Of a stretch of DNA of 51,004 bases, positions 19,876-30,816 are shown in pieces (the stretch's first letter is position 1; every line of letters starts with the position of its first letter). The position numbers and the translations under genes are program-made. The stretch covers positions 1 through 51,004 of the forward strand of contig JAMDCA010000046.1 of NCBI GenBank assembly GCA_023489435.1, given 5' to 3'. The DNA is from Thermoplasmatota archaeon. Lineage in GTDB: Archaea > Thermoplasmatota > Thermoplasmata > Thermoplasmatales > Thermoplasmataceae. Below the pieces are notes generated by a model. The model was not told where the DNA came from. It ran no database searches and saw only the letters and a program-made list of their open reading frames with translations.

Positions 19876-20184
19876 TTGAAAGGATCAGAGCTCAGGAAGA
19901 GATACATCGTACTGCATTCCCATAAATTATCATCATTGCTTCCAGATCTTGAAAAGAACCTTTCCCGAATGTTCAGGGCCAGAAGAAAATTCCTTAACGG
20001 CACATATGCAATTTTCCTCACCAATCAGTTCCAGAAGGATCAGGTCATTTCTTACATCGGAGAAAATTACAGGGACGTTGAAACCCTTGTGACAAGTGGC
20101 ACCATTAAGAAATGCAAGAAGTTTATTGATCTTCACAGGGAATTTACCGGGAAAGAGGAAAAAGAGATTTCAGCGCTTTTTTAG
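19876..20184 (+). CDS. RNase P protein component 2 / Pop5-like
   Basis: KRYIVLHSH N-terminus and VETLVTSGTIKKCKKFI C-terminal motif; weak first codon. Confidence 0.55.
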   Translation: MKGSELRKRYIVLHSHKLSSLLPDLEKNLSRMFRARRKFLNGTYAIFLTNQFQKDQVISYIGENYRDVETLVTSGTIKKCKKFIDLHREFTGKEEKEISALF

Positions 20185-21456
20185 AATGTTGATTTCCTTA
20201 TCCGAAAGATCAAGCCTGAGGGTGAGTTCCTCAAGATTCTTCCTGTCCTTTATGAATCTGGAGAAGAACCAGAGGTTGTCATTTGTCCTCTTCCTGCCGC
20301 TGTGTGTCAATTTTGAGAATTTCGTCATGAGCGACTTCCTCGCTTCCCGGGTTTCCCTCATTCTTGACATCTTCATAATATAGGATGGAAATTCGTATTT
20401 TACGTAACTCTGGTTCTGGTTTTCCAGTTTCGTGTATATTCCCGCTGCAATCTCCTCAGCAAAACCCTTGAAAGCGTAGTGCTGTTTCTTTATGACCCTT
20501 CCAATGAACCTGTCCGACTGGGACAGCATGTCAAATGCTTCCGACAGGTCTTTGAGGTCAGGGGCCTCTGCAGGGAGGTTCTTATCTATCCACATGAGGT
20601 AATCCTCAGTGGTAAAATCCTTGTCCATCAGCTCAGACAGTGTTTTCTCGTACCGGTGATCCTTGAAAGTCGTGTGGATTGTGTTGTAAATGTTGGTCTG
20701 GATGTCTCTGTATGTCAGTTCAGAAGAAATTTCAGGCTCATCGGTGTAACTGAATGCGCTCAGGGAATCATTTATAGTGCCCCTGATATCATCTGAATTT
20801 TTTTCCATGATCCTGTCCACGAGTTCCTGCGAATATCTAAGTCCTTCAGTCGTTGCAATTTCCCTGAGGCGTTGTGAAAGCCTTGTCCTGAACATCTTGT
20901 GGTCACTGTCGCCGCGCCGCTTGTATTGGCGGTATTCAAGCACCACTGAATTATTGATAATATCCCTGGCTGCTGATTTTCTCCGGAATGCGTAGAAATC
21001 GTTCATGGTAAGTATGATGGGGTTCTGCGTCCTGCCTATTATCTTGGAAAGTTCGGTTATGCCTCCGGAATCTCCACCAGTTGCCCTGCTTCTGCCTTCA
21101 AAGATATTGTCTGCCTCATCGATGAGTATGATTTTGGCAAACCCGGCTTCGTTTGTGGAACCTATGTTCATAAGATCACCGTACTGGGATGCCATCAGCG
21201 CAATACGCTTCATTGCGTCCGCATTTCTTTCATCGGAAGCGTTCATTTCAATAAGCGGGACTCCAGCCTCTTTGGCAAGAACTACTGCAGTGGTTGTCTT
21301 TCCAGACCCAGGTGGGCCGTAAAGGATAAGGGCCCTCTTTACCGGTGTGCCTTCCTTCCAGAGGTTGATCCAGCTCCTGATCTCCTGGAGTATCTTCTGG
21401 CTCACAATTAGATCGGATGTGTTCTTTGGCCGGTATTTCTCAATAATTGCAGTCAT
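20170..21456 (-). CDS. rfcL: Replication factor C large subunit
   Basis: EKYRPKNTSDLIVSQK, LYGPPGSGKTTTA, LIDEADNIF; diverges from RfcS. Confidence 0.88.
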   Translation of the reverse strand: MTAIIEKYRPKNTSDLIVSQKILQEIRSWINLWKEGTPVKRALILYGPPGSGKTTTAVVLAKEAGVPLIEMNASDERNADAMKRIALMASQYGDLMNIGSTNEAGFAKIILIDEADNIFEGRSRATGGDSGGITELSKIIGRTQNPIILTMNDFYAFRRKSAARDIINNSVVLEYRQYKRRGDSDHKMFRTRLSQRLREIATTEGLRYSQELVDRIMEKNSDDIRGTINDSLSAFSYTDEPEISSELTYRDIQTNIYNTIHTTFKDHRYEKTLSELMDKDFTTEDYLMWIDKNLPAEAPDLKDLSEAFDMLSQSDRFIGRVIKKQHYAFKGFAEEIAAGIYTKLENQNQSYVKYEFPSYIMKMSRMRETREARKSLMTKFSKLTHSGRKRTNDNLWFFSRFIKDRKNLEELTLRLDLSDKEINILKKR

Positions 21457-21457
21457 A

Positions 21458-21793
21458 TCAGGAAACTCTCAATCCCGAAGGCACTTCCCTGTCTGTTGTG
21501 AGTAAGGAAAGCAGGTCGTCCCTCTCTACAGCAAGAAGCATCCCCTGGCTTTCAAGTCCCATGAATTTTGCTTTTTTAAGGTTGTTGACAATGACAATGG
21601 TTTTGCCAACAAGTTCAGACGGTTCATAATATTCGGAAATGCTTGAGACAATCTGCTTTTCATTTCCGTCAACATCCACAAGTATCTTGAGAAGGCTTCT
21701 AGACTTCTCAACCTTTTCACAGTGAGTAACCTTTACTGCCCTGAGATCAAGCTTCCTCACTTCATCTATGCTAATTTCATCAGCTTCAGACAT
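21458..21793 (-). CDS. Stand-alone EMAPII/MetRS-beta-like tRNA-binding domain
   Basis: IDEVRKLDLRAVKVTHCEKVEKSRSLLKILVDVDG, VIVNNLKKAKFMGLESQGMLLA OB-fold motif; start at ATG 21793. Confidence 0.8.
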   Translation of the reverse strand: MSEADEISIDEVRKLDLRAVKVTHCEKVEKSRSLLKILVDVDGNEKQIVSSISEYYEPSELVGKTIVIVNNLKKAKFMGLESQGMLLAVERDDLLSLLTTDREVPSGLRVS

Positions 21794-21804
21794 CGATATT
21801 GCAC

Positions 21805-23001
21805 CTAAGATTTCATGAACTCTTTTCCAAGGGCTTCCCTTGCTATAATGGTTTTCATTACTTCCCTGGAACCCTCTGCAAGCTGGAAAGACCTTATTCC
21901 CCTGAGGGCAAGTTCCTGTGGGTTGTATTTGGTGTAACCGTAGGCGCCATGCCACTGGAGTGCGTCGTTGATTGCGTCAAAGGCCCAAACTGTGGAAAGA
22001 AGTTTTGCTATTGCAACCTCCTTGGAAACTTCAAATCTTGAGAACTTGCCATCCTTCTGCTCCATGTCATACATCCAGAGTGCTTTGTATCCAAGTGTTC
22101 TTGCGGCCTCCATCCTTGCCACATGGTCTGCAAGCTGGAACTGGAGCCCCTGGAATTTTCCTATTGCCTGGCCGAATGCCTTTCTTTCCTTCATGTATTC
22201 CATTCCGTTCTCCAGTGCAGTTGTTGCTGAAGCAGCAGAAATGACTGCAATCATGGCTCTTGCGAATTCAAAACCGAGATGCACAATCTTGAAACCTCCG
22301 TTCAATGGGCCAAGGAGATACTTCTCTGGAACCGGGTAATCCTTGATCCTGATTGAACCCCAGGTTGAGCCTTCTCTTCCCATTTCCTCAAGAGGAGTCA
22401 GTTCAAGGTATTCATCGCTGTGTGGAACATAGAAAAGCGATACGCCAGAAGTTCCCCTGGATCTGTCTGTTTTTGCAACGGTGACATATCCTCCGCCCAT
22501 CTCCTTGATGTCCTTGACTAGGCTGATATACGCCTTCTCCCCGTTTATGATGTAATTGGTGCCTTTCCTGTCGGCCACAGTGGTCATTGACCCGATGTCT
22601 GAACCAAAGTTGGGTTCTGTGGACGCAATTCCTGTAAGGATCCTGCCTGCCGCGACCTGAGGGAGTATCTGCTCTTTGAGCTCTTCCGTCCCAAATCTGC
22701 CCAGGAGATAAGACCAGGCGTTGTCAACAAGGAACATGACAGGAATGGATGCCGTTGGATCAACACGGGCAATCTCTTCCACCGCAATTCCAGTGGTAAC
22801 AGCATCTGCCCCCATCCCTCCGTATTTCTCAGGCACGGTCATTCCAAGAAGGTTCAACTTCCTGAGGCCATCCATTATTTCCTTGGGAATGCGCCTTTTC
22901 TGGATCATTTCAGGCAGCCTGGGGGCAATTTCCTTTTTCGCAAATCTCCTAACAGAATCTCTCAGTATTTCCTGTTCTTCTGAAAAGGTAAAATCCAACA
23001 T
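21805..23001 (-). CDS. Acyl-CoA dehydrogenase
   Basis: FSEEQEILRDSVRRFA, PEKYGGMG, GSDIGSM, RKAFGQAIGKFQGLQFQLADH. Confidence 0.92.
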   Translation of the reverse strand: MLDFTFSEEQEILRDSVRRFAKKEIAPRLPEMIQKRRIPKEIMDGLRKLNLLGMTVPEKYGGMGADAVTTGIAVEEIARVDPTASIPVMFLVDNAWSYLLGRFGTEELKEQILPQVAAGRILTGIASTEPNFGSDIGSMTTVADRKGTNYIINGEKAYISLVKDIKEMGGGYVTVAKTDRSRGTSGVSLFYVPHSDEYLELTPLEEMGREGSTWGSIRIKDYPVPEKYLLGPLNGGFKIVHLGFEFARAMIAVISAASATTALENGMEYMKERKAFGQAIGKFQGLQFQLADHVARMEAARTLGYKALWMYDMEQKDGKFSRFEVSKEVAIAKLLSTVWAFDAINDALQWHGAYGYTKYNPQELALRGIRSFQLAEGSREVMKTIIAREALGKEFMKS

Positions 23002-23106
23002 ATATGCACCGTTTCAGTATCCAGTACACATATAATTCAATTCTTCATAGGTTATTTTTCAAAAATCGTGAAGAAAAAAGGCAGTAAACAATGCCTTGGT
23101 GGCTCA

Positions 23107-24060
23107 TTACAGGGAATTTGAGCCAATGGCTTTAAAATCGATTTTTGCCATAGACGGATCTTTTGCGAGGAGCGTAACTCTACTGTCCCTTCTTTCAGAG
23201 GTAAGCTCGTAGCCTAAGTTTTCACCAAGCTGTCTGCTGAATTCCAGAATAAGGTCATGGGAAGGCATATTGTCAATGCCCAGCCTGTTTATCGACTGGC
23301 CCACATGCACATAGCCCTTTGACTCTATGAAATGTGGCTCAGCAATTCTGTCCATTCTGGTATATTCCTCTATATAGGGCATGTTGACGTCCTTCACAAG
23401 CGTGTGCCTTATGACTTTCCTGGTATCAAGTGAAGGAAGCAGTTCCAGAGTGCGGTTGAAGTTCTCCCACGCATTTCCTATGGACGGGTTCAGGAGATCA
23501 AAGAAAATCTCTTTTGTGGGTCCAGCTGTGGTAACGTAAAGCTGTGTGGGCAACGGGTCAAGTTTTTCCAGCACCATTGGAAGCGTACCGTTAGTAACCA
23601 GAAAAGTCGATATCCCTCTCCTTTTTGCAAGTTCGATGAATTCTCCAAGCCTGGTGTAGAGGGTTGGCTCTCCAGTCAGGGAGATGGCAATATGTTTCGG
23701 GTCTTCCGCTTCTTTCCACTTCTCTTCTGTTACTTTCGGATTTCCCTTGAAACCTGAAATGAGTTTTTTATGTGCCTTTATAGATTCCTCAAGAATAAAT
23801 TCCGGATCGTCCTCATCAGAAATATGCATGCTGTCAAAACCCTGAAATCTCCAGCAGAATGAGCAGTTCTCTGTGCATGAGCTCAGTGCAGGGGTCATCT
23901 GGACGCACTGGTGGGACTTTATTCCGTAGAAATCTCCCTTGTAGCATCCGCGGCCACCCGTCAGTTCGTTCTTGGTCCAGTGGCAGACCTTGACGGCGGA
24001 GTGTTTCCCTACGAGACCGTAGTGTTGCTTCTTGTAGATTTCTACATATGGGGTTTCCAC
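23107..24060 (-). CDS. taw1: tRNA 4-demethylwyosine synthase (radical SAM)
   Basis: GKHSAVKVCHWTKNEL, CTENCSFCWR radical-SAM cysteines, ISLTGEPTLY. Confidence 0.92.
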   Translation of the reverse strand: METPYVEIYKKQHYGLVGKHSAVKVCHWTKNELTGGRGCYKGDFYGIKSHQCVQMTPALSSCTENCSFCWRFQGFDSMHISDEDDPEFILEESIKAHKKLISGFKGNPKVTEEKWKEAEDPKHIAISLTGEPTLYTRLGEFIELAKRRGISTFLVTNGTLPMVLEKLDPLPTQLYVTTAGPTKEIFFDLLNPSIGNAWENFNRTLELLPSLDTRKVIRHTLVKDVNMPYIEEYTRMDRIAEPHFIESKGYVHVGQSINRLGIDNMPSHDLILEFSRQLGENLGYELTSERRDSRVTLLAKDPSMAKIDFKAIGSNSL

Positions 24061-24135
24061 GAGGCAACAGAATTTGAGCTTATATAATCTTTATCTTATC
24101 TTCAGTGTCACAAAACCACAGAGGATCAGCATTAA

Positions 24136-24978
24136 TTGGATGTTTCCATACATAAATTGATGGCTGAATTCACCATTGAACCATTATCAGCTGATATGGA
24201 AACAAAGTTCAGGGACTTCCTGAGAGAATATCAATTTGCATCCTCCGATGAAAATATATTCAGGTGGTACCGAAGTCTTAGGGGAACCACCATGTTTTTC
24301 TCCGCAGACAGAGGAAAAATCATAGGGACGGGAATGTCAATATCAATGGGCAGGAGTGGTTGGATTGGATCTATTTGTGTCCACAGGGAATTCCGTGGAA
24401 TTGGCCTCGGAATGGCACTAACACAGTGTACAATTGATCGGCTGAAAAGCCAGGGTGCAGTATCCATTCTATTGAGAGCAAGCGAGGATGGTGCTAAATT
24501 GTACAGAAAAATGGGTTTTATGGATACAGCAAGTTATGAGAATTTCTCCGTGGCGAATGGTGATATCAAACCTTATGAAAGAAAAAATTTCAGGAAAATT
24601 GGCCAACTGTCTGGGCGGCACTTTTCAATGGATATGGAATTCTCCGGTGAAGAAAGAGGTTCAGCGCTCTCTGGTCTCCCTGTTTCAAATGGTTATGAAA
24701 TTGTAAATGGAGAAGAACTCGAGGCATTCGTTTACCCGTCAATCGGGGAAGGAATTGTGGGAATTTCCCGAGATGAGAGCTACATACCAGAAATAGTTTC
24801 CAAGATAATGTCAGGAAGGGCCGGCAAAATACGAACCCTGAAAGGAACAACCCTGAACAGGTATATGCACGAACTTGGTTTTGAAACAAAAGATGGTGCA
24901 AAAAGAATGTCGCTTGGGGGAGATCCGGTAATAAACAAAAATGGGATTATTGGAACCTTAAGTTCCAGTATTGGTTAG
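24136..24978 (+). CDS. GNAT family N-acetyltransferase
   Basis: SICVHREFRGIGLGMALTQCTIDRLKSQGAVSILLRASEDGAKLYRKMGF. Confidence 0.85.
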   Translation: MDVSIHKLMAEFTIEPLSADMETKFRDFLREYQFASSDENIFRWYRSLRGTTMFFSADRGKIIGTGMSISMGRSGWIGSICVHREFRGIGLGMALTQCTIDRLKSQGAVSILLRASEDGAKLYRKMGFMDTASYENFSVANGDIKPYERKNFRKIGQLSGRHFSMDMEFSGEERGSALSGLPVSNGYEIVNGEELEAFVYPSIGEGIVGISRDESYIPEIVSKIMSGRAGKIRTLKGTTLNRYMHELGFETKDGAKRMSLGGDPVINKNGIIGTLSSSIG

Positions 24979-24983
24979 AAAGT

Positions 24984-26612
24984 TTAATCCTCTCCGCCAC
25001 CCATTCCGCCTGGTGGCATTCCGCCGGCTGGTCCTCTTGATCCTTTTGTGGCGATTACATCGTCAATCCTCAGGATCATGACAGCGGCTTCAGTTGCTGC
25101 TTCTATTGCCTGTTTCCCTACCCTGACAGGCTCAATGACGCCAACTTTGTCCATTTCCTCGACTTTTCCGCTGTATACGTTGATTCCCGCGGTCTTCTTT
25201 CCCTTTGCGTGCTCGTTCCTTATCTTTATGAGTATATCGATGGCATCGAGGCCAGCATTCTCAGAAAGGGCTCTTGGTATTTCTTCCAGTGCGTTTGCAA
25301 ATTTTTCTATTGCAAGCTGCTGCCTTCCGCCAACTTTCGAGGCATATTCCCTGAGTTTCAGAGAGATTTCTGCTGCGGTTGATCCTCCACCTGTGACATA
25401 TCCTCCATCCTCAACAGCTGCTGCCACAACATGGGTGGAGTCAGTTATTGACCTGTCAATCTCGTCCACAACATGGTCGGTTCCGCCTCTGACAAGTATG
25501 CTCACTGCCTTGGGATTCTTGCAACCCCTTACAAATGTAAGGTAATCTTCACCGATCTTTACCTGCTCCACTTCATCAGCAGAGCCCAAGTCCTGTGGGC
25601 TGAGTTCATCCACCGACGATGCAATGGCTGCACCAGTGGCCTTGGATAGCTTCTCAACATCGCTCTTCTTGACTCTCCTGACTGCGTAAATTCCTTCTTT
25701 TGAGAGGTAATGCTGGGCCAGGTCATCGATTCCTTTCTGTGTGATGAGCACGTTTGCCCCGCTTTCCTTTACTTTCCTGACCATGTCCTTGAGGACCGTC
25801 TCTTCCTGGGTAAGGAATTTCTGGATCATTGACGGGTCATCTATCCTGATGTTTGTGTCAAACTCAGGCTTCTTGATTTCAAGTGCGGCATTGAGCAGCG
25901 CAATCTTTGCTCCCTTGACGAAGTCCGGCATGCCGGGGTGGACTTTTTCCTTGTCCACTATGATGCCGTATATGAGCTGTGTGTCCTCGATGTCTCCTCC
26001 CTGTTTCTTCACGATCTGGATGTTGTCGAAGTCCACAGAATAGCCGTTTTCAGTTTTTTCTGCAACTGCCCTGATTGACTCGTACGAAATTTCAGAAAGT
26101 TTATCCTTGCTTGAGGAAGCGCTCTTGCTGCTCAGGGATGTGGCTGCCATCTTCATCAGCAGTTCCTTGTCTGTGAACTTCACCGGCTTCTTAATCTCTT
26201 CAAGAATCTTCTTGGCCTGATCTGCGGCCATTCTGTAACCTGCAGAAATAACTGTCGGGTGGACATTCTGGTTAATAAGGCTCTCTGCTTCCTGTAGAAG
26301 TGCTCCTGCCACAATAACGGCAGTGGTAGTCCCGTCACCCACAAAGGTGTCCTGGGTCTTCGAAACTTCCACCATCATCTTGGCAGCAGGGTGTTCCACG
26401 TCCATTTCCTTGAGAATAGTAACTCCATCGTTTGTTATTACAATGTCACCGAGGGAGTCGACCAGCATCTTGTCCATTCCTCTTGGGCCAAGACTTGACC
26501 TGACCGCATTTGCAATGCTCTTTGCTGCGTCAATATTGTTTTTCATGGCGTCTTTGCCGGTTTCTCTTCTCGTACCTTCCTTTAATATGAATATTGGTTG
26601 GCCACCTATCAT
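24984..26612 (-). CDS. Thermosome subunit (group II chaperonin)
   Basis: [53 protein letters not shown]-terminal [13 protein letters not shown]. Confidence 0.96.
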   Translation of the reverse strand: MIGGQPIFILKEGTRRETGKDAMKNNIDAAKSIANAVRSSLGPRGMDKMLVDSLGDIVITNDGVTILKEMDVEHPAAKMMVEVSKTQDTFVGDGTTTAVIVAGALLQEAESLINQNVHPTVISAGYRMAADQAKKILEEIKKPVKFTDKELLMKMAATSLSSKSASSSKDKLSEISYESIRAVAEKTENGYSVDFDNIQIVKKQGGDIEDTQLIYGIIVDKEKVHPGMPDFVKGAKIALLNAALEIKKPEFDTNIRIDDPSMIQKFLTQEETVLKDMVRKVKESGANVLITQKGIDDLAQHYLSKEGIYAVRRVKKSDVEKLSKATGAAIASSVDELSPQDLGSADEVEQVKIGEDYLTFVRGCKNPKAVSILVRGGTDHVVDEIDRSITDSTHVVAAAVEDGGYVTGGGSTAAEISLKLREYASKVGGRQQLAIEKFANALEEIPRALSENAGLDAIDILIKIRNEHAKGKKTAGINVYSGKVEEMDKVGVIEPVRVGKQAIEAATEAAVMILRIDDVIATKGSRGPAGGMPPGGMGGGED

Positions 26613-26762
26613 AAGTCCTCAGCAAGTAAAAATAAACTTCTATATAACCATTTCTAATCTTTATTAGTTCAAAAACGCTTTGTTTTACAAGCTTTTTACA
26701 TAATAATCTCATGCCGCTTTTGCAGTGCAAAATTCCTTTATTTCAGCATAACATGTAGGAGA

Positions 26763-27053
26763 ATGATCGAAGCAGACACTGTAGAAATTTCAGGCTCTAA
26801 GTACGAATACATTAGGGTACCAATGTCTAAAGCGCCACTCCTTCTCCTGAAGGGCAGGAAGGGTTTCGTGATGTGCGGATATCTTAACCTGGAGGCCGCA
26901 AATAAACTCGGGGACTGTGCTGTAAGGGTTTCCGGAGTGAACGATTTGAAAACACTATTAGACAGCAAAGCTGCTGGTGTTTCAGAAGAAGCCAAGAAAT
27001 TAGGGATAACTGAGGGCCAGAAAGTATCAGATTTCATACATCTTCTATCTTAG
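26763..27053 (+). CDS. DUF1805 family protein
   Basis: PLLLLKGRKGFVMCGYLNLEAANKLGDCAVRVSGV motif. Confidence 0.7.
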   Translation: MIEADTVEISGSKYEYIRVPMSKAPLLLLKGRKGFVMCGYLNLEAANKLGDCAVRVSGVNDLKTLLDSKAAGVSEEAKKLGITEGQKVSDFIHLLS

Positions 27054-27059
27054 TATGAT

Positions 27060-27515
27060 ATGATTGACGGAAAGGCTGCAGTTGGCATTCTAAGGAACGG
27101 GGACCTTTCTCTGCTCATAAAGAGGAGGGAATATCCCGGTGATCCGTGGTCCGGCAACATAGCATTCCCGGGAGGCCACATTAAGAATGGTGAATCCATT
27201 GAACAGGGCCTTCTCAGGGAGATCAGCGAAGAAGTAAACCTGGAACTGTTGGAAAACCAGATCGTGAAAGCGCTCCAGATGGTAACCTCCTTCAGGGCAC
27301 CGGACCTGTCAGTCTATCCATTTGTTCTTGATGTGGAGGACCTGTCCAACGCAAGACCGGGGCCGGAGGTGGCTGAGATCAAGACTGTCAACCTTCTGGA
27401 CTACAGGAGAGCCTCTCATCCGCAAAACGGTTTTCCAGCTTTGGATTATGGCGGATGGATTGTCTGGGGCTTGACCTACAGGATTATAACCGAATATCTT
27501 GGCATCAAGCCCTAG
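27060..27515 (+). CDS. Nudix hydrolase (CoA pyrophosphatase-like)
   Basis: PWSGNIAFPGGHIKNGESIEQGLLREISEEVNL Nudix box. Confidence 0.88.
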   Translation: MIDGKAAVGILRNGDLSLLIKRREYPGDPWSGNIAFPGGHIKNGESIEQGLLREISEEVNLELLENQIVKALQMVTSFRAPDLSVYPFVLDVEDLSNARPGPEVAEIKTVNLLDYRRASHPQNGFPALDYGGWIVWGLTYRIITEYLGIKP

Positions 27516-28126
27516 GCTAAACGCTCCACAAACTCCTGTTGAGCTGACTTTCCCATTTCAAGGCCAGCTTCCAGTGCCTTGAGATTGATTTCAAGAGACT
27601 TTTTTGAGAAAATAGTGCGGATCTGGTTTCTTGTACATTCAAGTGAAAGGTTAAGCCAACCAGTTCCAATGGCGAATCCAAGAATGGCTATATTTGCCGC
27701 CCTGAAACTGCCGGATTTTCTCGCAACTGAAACGGCATCTATAGTTCCCAGGTGGAAATTATCTGAAATCGATTCAGTCAAAACACGCAGATCAGGGTAT
27801 TCCTCATGCCTGATGCTTAAAGACACAGGCGCAAGTTTCTCGGTGCTCATAATAACCCTGGATCCCGTTGGGGCCCTTGACAGGGAACGCATTGTTTCAA
27901 GCGGTTCCATGCCAATAGTGAGGTCCACATCGCCATCGGGTATGATTGGGGCACGGAAATTCCCAATTCTGACTTCAACTGTCACAGAACCTCCTCTCTG
28001 AGCGAGGCCGTGTATCTCTGACATGATTACATTTTCTCCCTGTTCAAGCGCAGCCCGGGATATTATGAGGCCCAGTGTCAACACTCCCTGCCCTCCCACT
28101 CCTGCAAGCAGTATGTTAGTTTTCAA
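27512..28126 (-). CDS. iorB: Indolepyruvate:ferredoxin oxidoreductase beta subunit
   Basis: NILLAGVGGQGVLTLGLIISRAAL, EIHGLAQRGGSV. Confidence 0.88.
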   Translation of the reverse strand: MKTNILLAGVGGQGVLTLGLIISRAALEQGENVIMSEIHGLAQRGGSVTVEVRIGNFRAPIIPDGDVDLTIGMEPLETMRSLSRAPTGSRVIMSTEKLAPVSLSIRHEEYPDLRVLTESISDNFHLGTIDAVSVARKSGSFRAANIAILGFAIGTGWLNLSLECTRNQIRTIFSKKSLEINLKALEAGLEMGKSAQQEFVERLA

Positions 28127-30008
28127 CGTTGCTCACCTCAATGGCTTTGAAGGGACACACGTAAGGCTGGGAACACACACCGCATCCATCACAGAGCACG
28201 GGATCAATGGTTACTTTTCCATTGGATATCGAAAGTGCAGGGCACGCGAAATTCTCAACACAGTTGAAACAGGATGAACAGCTCTCAGGAACTACGTGGT
28301 ACTTCACTTCGTGCCCTTCTTTCCTCATTCTGTTGTCACGGAGGATTGCACATTCGCGCTTTGCAATAACTACTGACACGCCCTCATTCTTCAGGCCTTC
28401 CATTATTGCCCCCAGTGTTTCCTTCAAATCGTAAGGGTCCACTGTCTTGAGGCTGTCAACACCGAGTGACCTGACTATATTTTCTATGGACTGGCTTTTC
28501 TGCCTTCCTGCAGTTTGCGAAACAGGAGTCCCGGGATTTGGTTGCCGGCCTGTCATGGCTGTGACGTCATTGTCCATAATCACCACAAGCATCCGTGAAT
28601 TGTTGTTTACAGCATTTACCAGTGCAGGAATTCCTGCATGGAAGAAAGTGGAGTCGCCAATAAATGAGATCACCCTCTGGTCGGTCGCCCTTGTGAACCC
28701 TGATCCAACGCCAATAGATGAACCCATTTCAAGCATTATGTCTGCCTCACTGAAAGGCTCGTAATTGCCAAGAGAGTAGCAGCCTATGTCTGTAGAATAT
28801 ACTGGATCGTCCAGTTTGAGCATCTTCACTGCCCTTTTCACCGCAAAATATGTGGCCCTGTGTGGGCATCCCGCACAAAGTACAGGGGGTCTTGGAGGCA
28901 GTTCCTGTTCCTGTTTGTATGGTTTTCTGTCTGTAATATTGAAGTCAAGAATACCGGCAAGTGCTTCTTCCAGTGTGTTGGGGGATGTCTCATGGCTCAT
29001 TGGCACTGTACCATCCATCTTACCAAGGACAGTCACTTCAGGAAAACCAACATCTGCAATTGCCCGTATATCTGATTCTATAATTGGGTCAACTTCCTCA
29101 ACAACAATGATGGTTCCATGCCTCGAAAGGAATTCTCTGGCTATGTTTTCTGGCATAGGGTTTGTAATGCCAAGTTTCAGTACTTCAGCATTAACCTGGT
29201 GCTTGTCGAGCACGTCCCTGAGGACGTTGTAAGCTTCTCCCGAGCTTATGAATCCGATCCTGGATTCCCGGTCTCCTTCACTTCTGTTCAGGATTCCCTG
29301 GAAATCATGCGTGCCAATGCGTCTCATTTTATCGATAAGCTCGTCTTTATAGTCATATGAGTTTGAAGGTAGTGATACAAAACTCCTGCCTCCTTTCGCG
29401 AATCTTCCCTTTAAGTTTGGTGCAGAAACAGGTGAAAGTGTTACCGTACCCCTCATATGGCTTATCCTTGTGGTAGTCCTGAATATCACTGGAAGGCTCT
29501 CCATTTTGGAAATCTCGAAAGCTACTTTGAGGAAATCCTTTGCTTCCTGAGGGTTTGAAGGTTCAATTAGAGGGACATGTGCAAAATGTGCGTAATAACG
29601 GTTGTCCTGTTCATTCTGCGAGGAGAACATTGATGGGTCATCTGCAGACATGATGACCATTGGGCCACGGATTCCCGTATAAGATATGCTCATCAACACA
29701 TCCGAGGCAACGTTAAGTCCCACATGCTTCATGAAAACAAAGGATTTCAGCCCTGCCAGTGAGGCAGCGAATGCCGATTCCATGGCCACCTTTTCATTGA
29801 CGGAAAATTCGAATTTCATCCCTGCTTCTGCCCCTATTTCATAGAGAATGTCACCAACTTCGCTGGACGGGGTTCCAGGATATGTGGTAGCGACAGCCAC
29901 TCCCGCCTCAATTGCTCCACGAGCTATAGCTTCGTTTCCAAGCAGGAACAATTTATCACCGGGTTTGCCGGAAAGCAGGGTCTCATATGCAGACATAAAT
30001 AATCTCAT
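28116..30008 (-). CDS. iorA: Indolepyruvate:ferredoxin oxidoreductase alpha subunit
   Basis: ATTYPGTPSSEVGDILYE, TPP-binding GDSTFFHAGIPALVNAV, C-terminal ferredoxin cysteines. Confidence 0.93.
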   Translation of the reverse strand: MRLFMSAYETLLSGKPGDKLFLLGNEAIARGAIEAGVAVATTYPGTPSSEVGDILYEIGAEAGMKFEFSVNEKVAMESAFAASLAGLKSFVFMKHVGLNVASDVLMSISYTGIRGPMVIMSADDPSMFSSQNEQDNRYYAHFAHVPLIEPSNPQEAKDFLKVAFEISKMESLPVIFRTTTRISHMRGTVTLSPVSAPNLKGRFAKGGRSFVSLPSNSYDYKDELIDKMRRIGTHDFQGILNRSEGDRESRIGFISSGEAYNVLRDVLDKHQVNAEVLKLGITNPMPENIAREFLSRHGTIIVVEEVDPIIESDIRAIADVGFPEVTVLGKMDGTVPMSHETSPNTLEEALAGILDFNITDRKPYKQEQELPPRPPVLCAGCPHRATYFAVKRAVKMLKLDDPVYSTDIGCYSLGNYEPFSEADIMLEMGSSIGVGSGFTRATDQRVISFIGDSTFFHAGIPALVNAVNNNSRMLVVIMDNDVTAMTGRQPNPGTPVSQTAGRQKSQSIENIVRSLGVDSLKTVDPYDLKETLGAIMEGLKNEGVSVVIAKRECAILRDNRMRKEGHEVKYHVVPESCSSCFNCVENFACPALSISNGKVTIDPVLCDGCGVCSQPYVCPFKAIEVSNVEN

Positions 30009-30165
30009 ATGTTCAAAGAGATTTGACTATATGAAGTGTTACCCAGAAATATGTAGCATGTCATTGTTTGTCAGGGCTTATTTTCAAGGTTCTGTGAATA
30101 AGTGTCATGCAATGCTTAAAAAACATTTTCCATGATAAAGAGTGTCATGGTAGATTGTTCCACTC

Positions 30166-30816
30166 TTACCTGTAAAATGAGATTTTTGCATCTGCTGCAA
30201 CAGCTCCAGATGCAGATACGATTACTGGATTGAGGTCCAATGACAGAATATCCACTTTCCCCCCGGAAATCATGCCATTCACCTTAAGAAGAAGGCCAAC
30301 TATCTCTTCACAATCTATCCTTGTTCCCCTGAACCCTTTGCAGAAAATTCCTGATCTTATTTCCTGAATCATGTCAAGTGCATCTTCCCTGCCAATTGGC
30401 AGCTTCCTGAATGCAACGTCCTGATACAGTTCGGTGTATATTCCGCCGGTTCCAAGCATGATCACAGGTCCGAACACCGGGTCACGCGTCACTCCAACAA
30501 TGAATTCAACACCCTTTTGAGCCATCTCTTCCAGAAGGAATTCTGAATTGGGGAACCTCTTTTTCATTGCGACGTATTCTTCAATGAGATCGTAAAGTCC
30601 CACTATTCCCGCCTTTACCCCGCCGACGTCGCTCTTATGGATGATGGAAGCGTCAGAGACTTTCAGAACAAGCGGAAATTTGAGCTCAATTTTATCAGGC
30701 AATGATTCAAAGACTATCCCTCTCGGGGTCACTATTCCGTATTCCCTGAGAATTGCCTTGGCTTCAAATTCAGTAATATTCCTCATTCCCGGTTTAAGCC
30801 CGGTCTCAGTGGTCAT
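30166..30816 (-). CDS. ADP-forming acyl-CoA synthetase beta subunit (ATP-grasp)
   Basis: EFEAKAILREYGIVTPRG, HKSDVGGVKAGI, EEMAQKGVEFIVGVTRDPVFGPVIMLGTGGIYTEL. Confidence 0.88.
   Translation of the reverse strand: MTTETGLKPGMRNITEFEAKAILREYGIVTPRGIVFESLPDKIELKFPLVLKVSDASIIHKSDVGGVKAGIVGLYDLIEEYVAMKKRFPNSEFLLEEMAQKGVEFIVGVTRDPVFGPVIMLGTGGIYTELYQDVAFRKLPIGREDALDMIQEIRSGIFCKGFRGTRIDCEEIVGLLLKVNGMISGGKVDILSLDLNPVIVSASGAVAADAKISFYR

Noticed and set aside
25048-25545. 165-aa plus-strand ORF opposite the thermosome gene
   Set aside because: Shadow ORF; low-complexity translation typical of antisense to a coding frame
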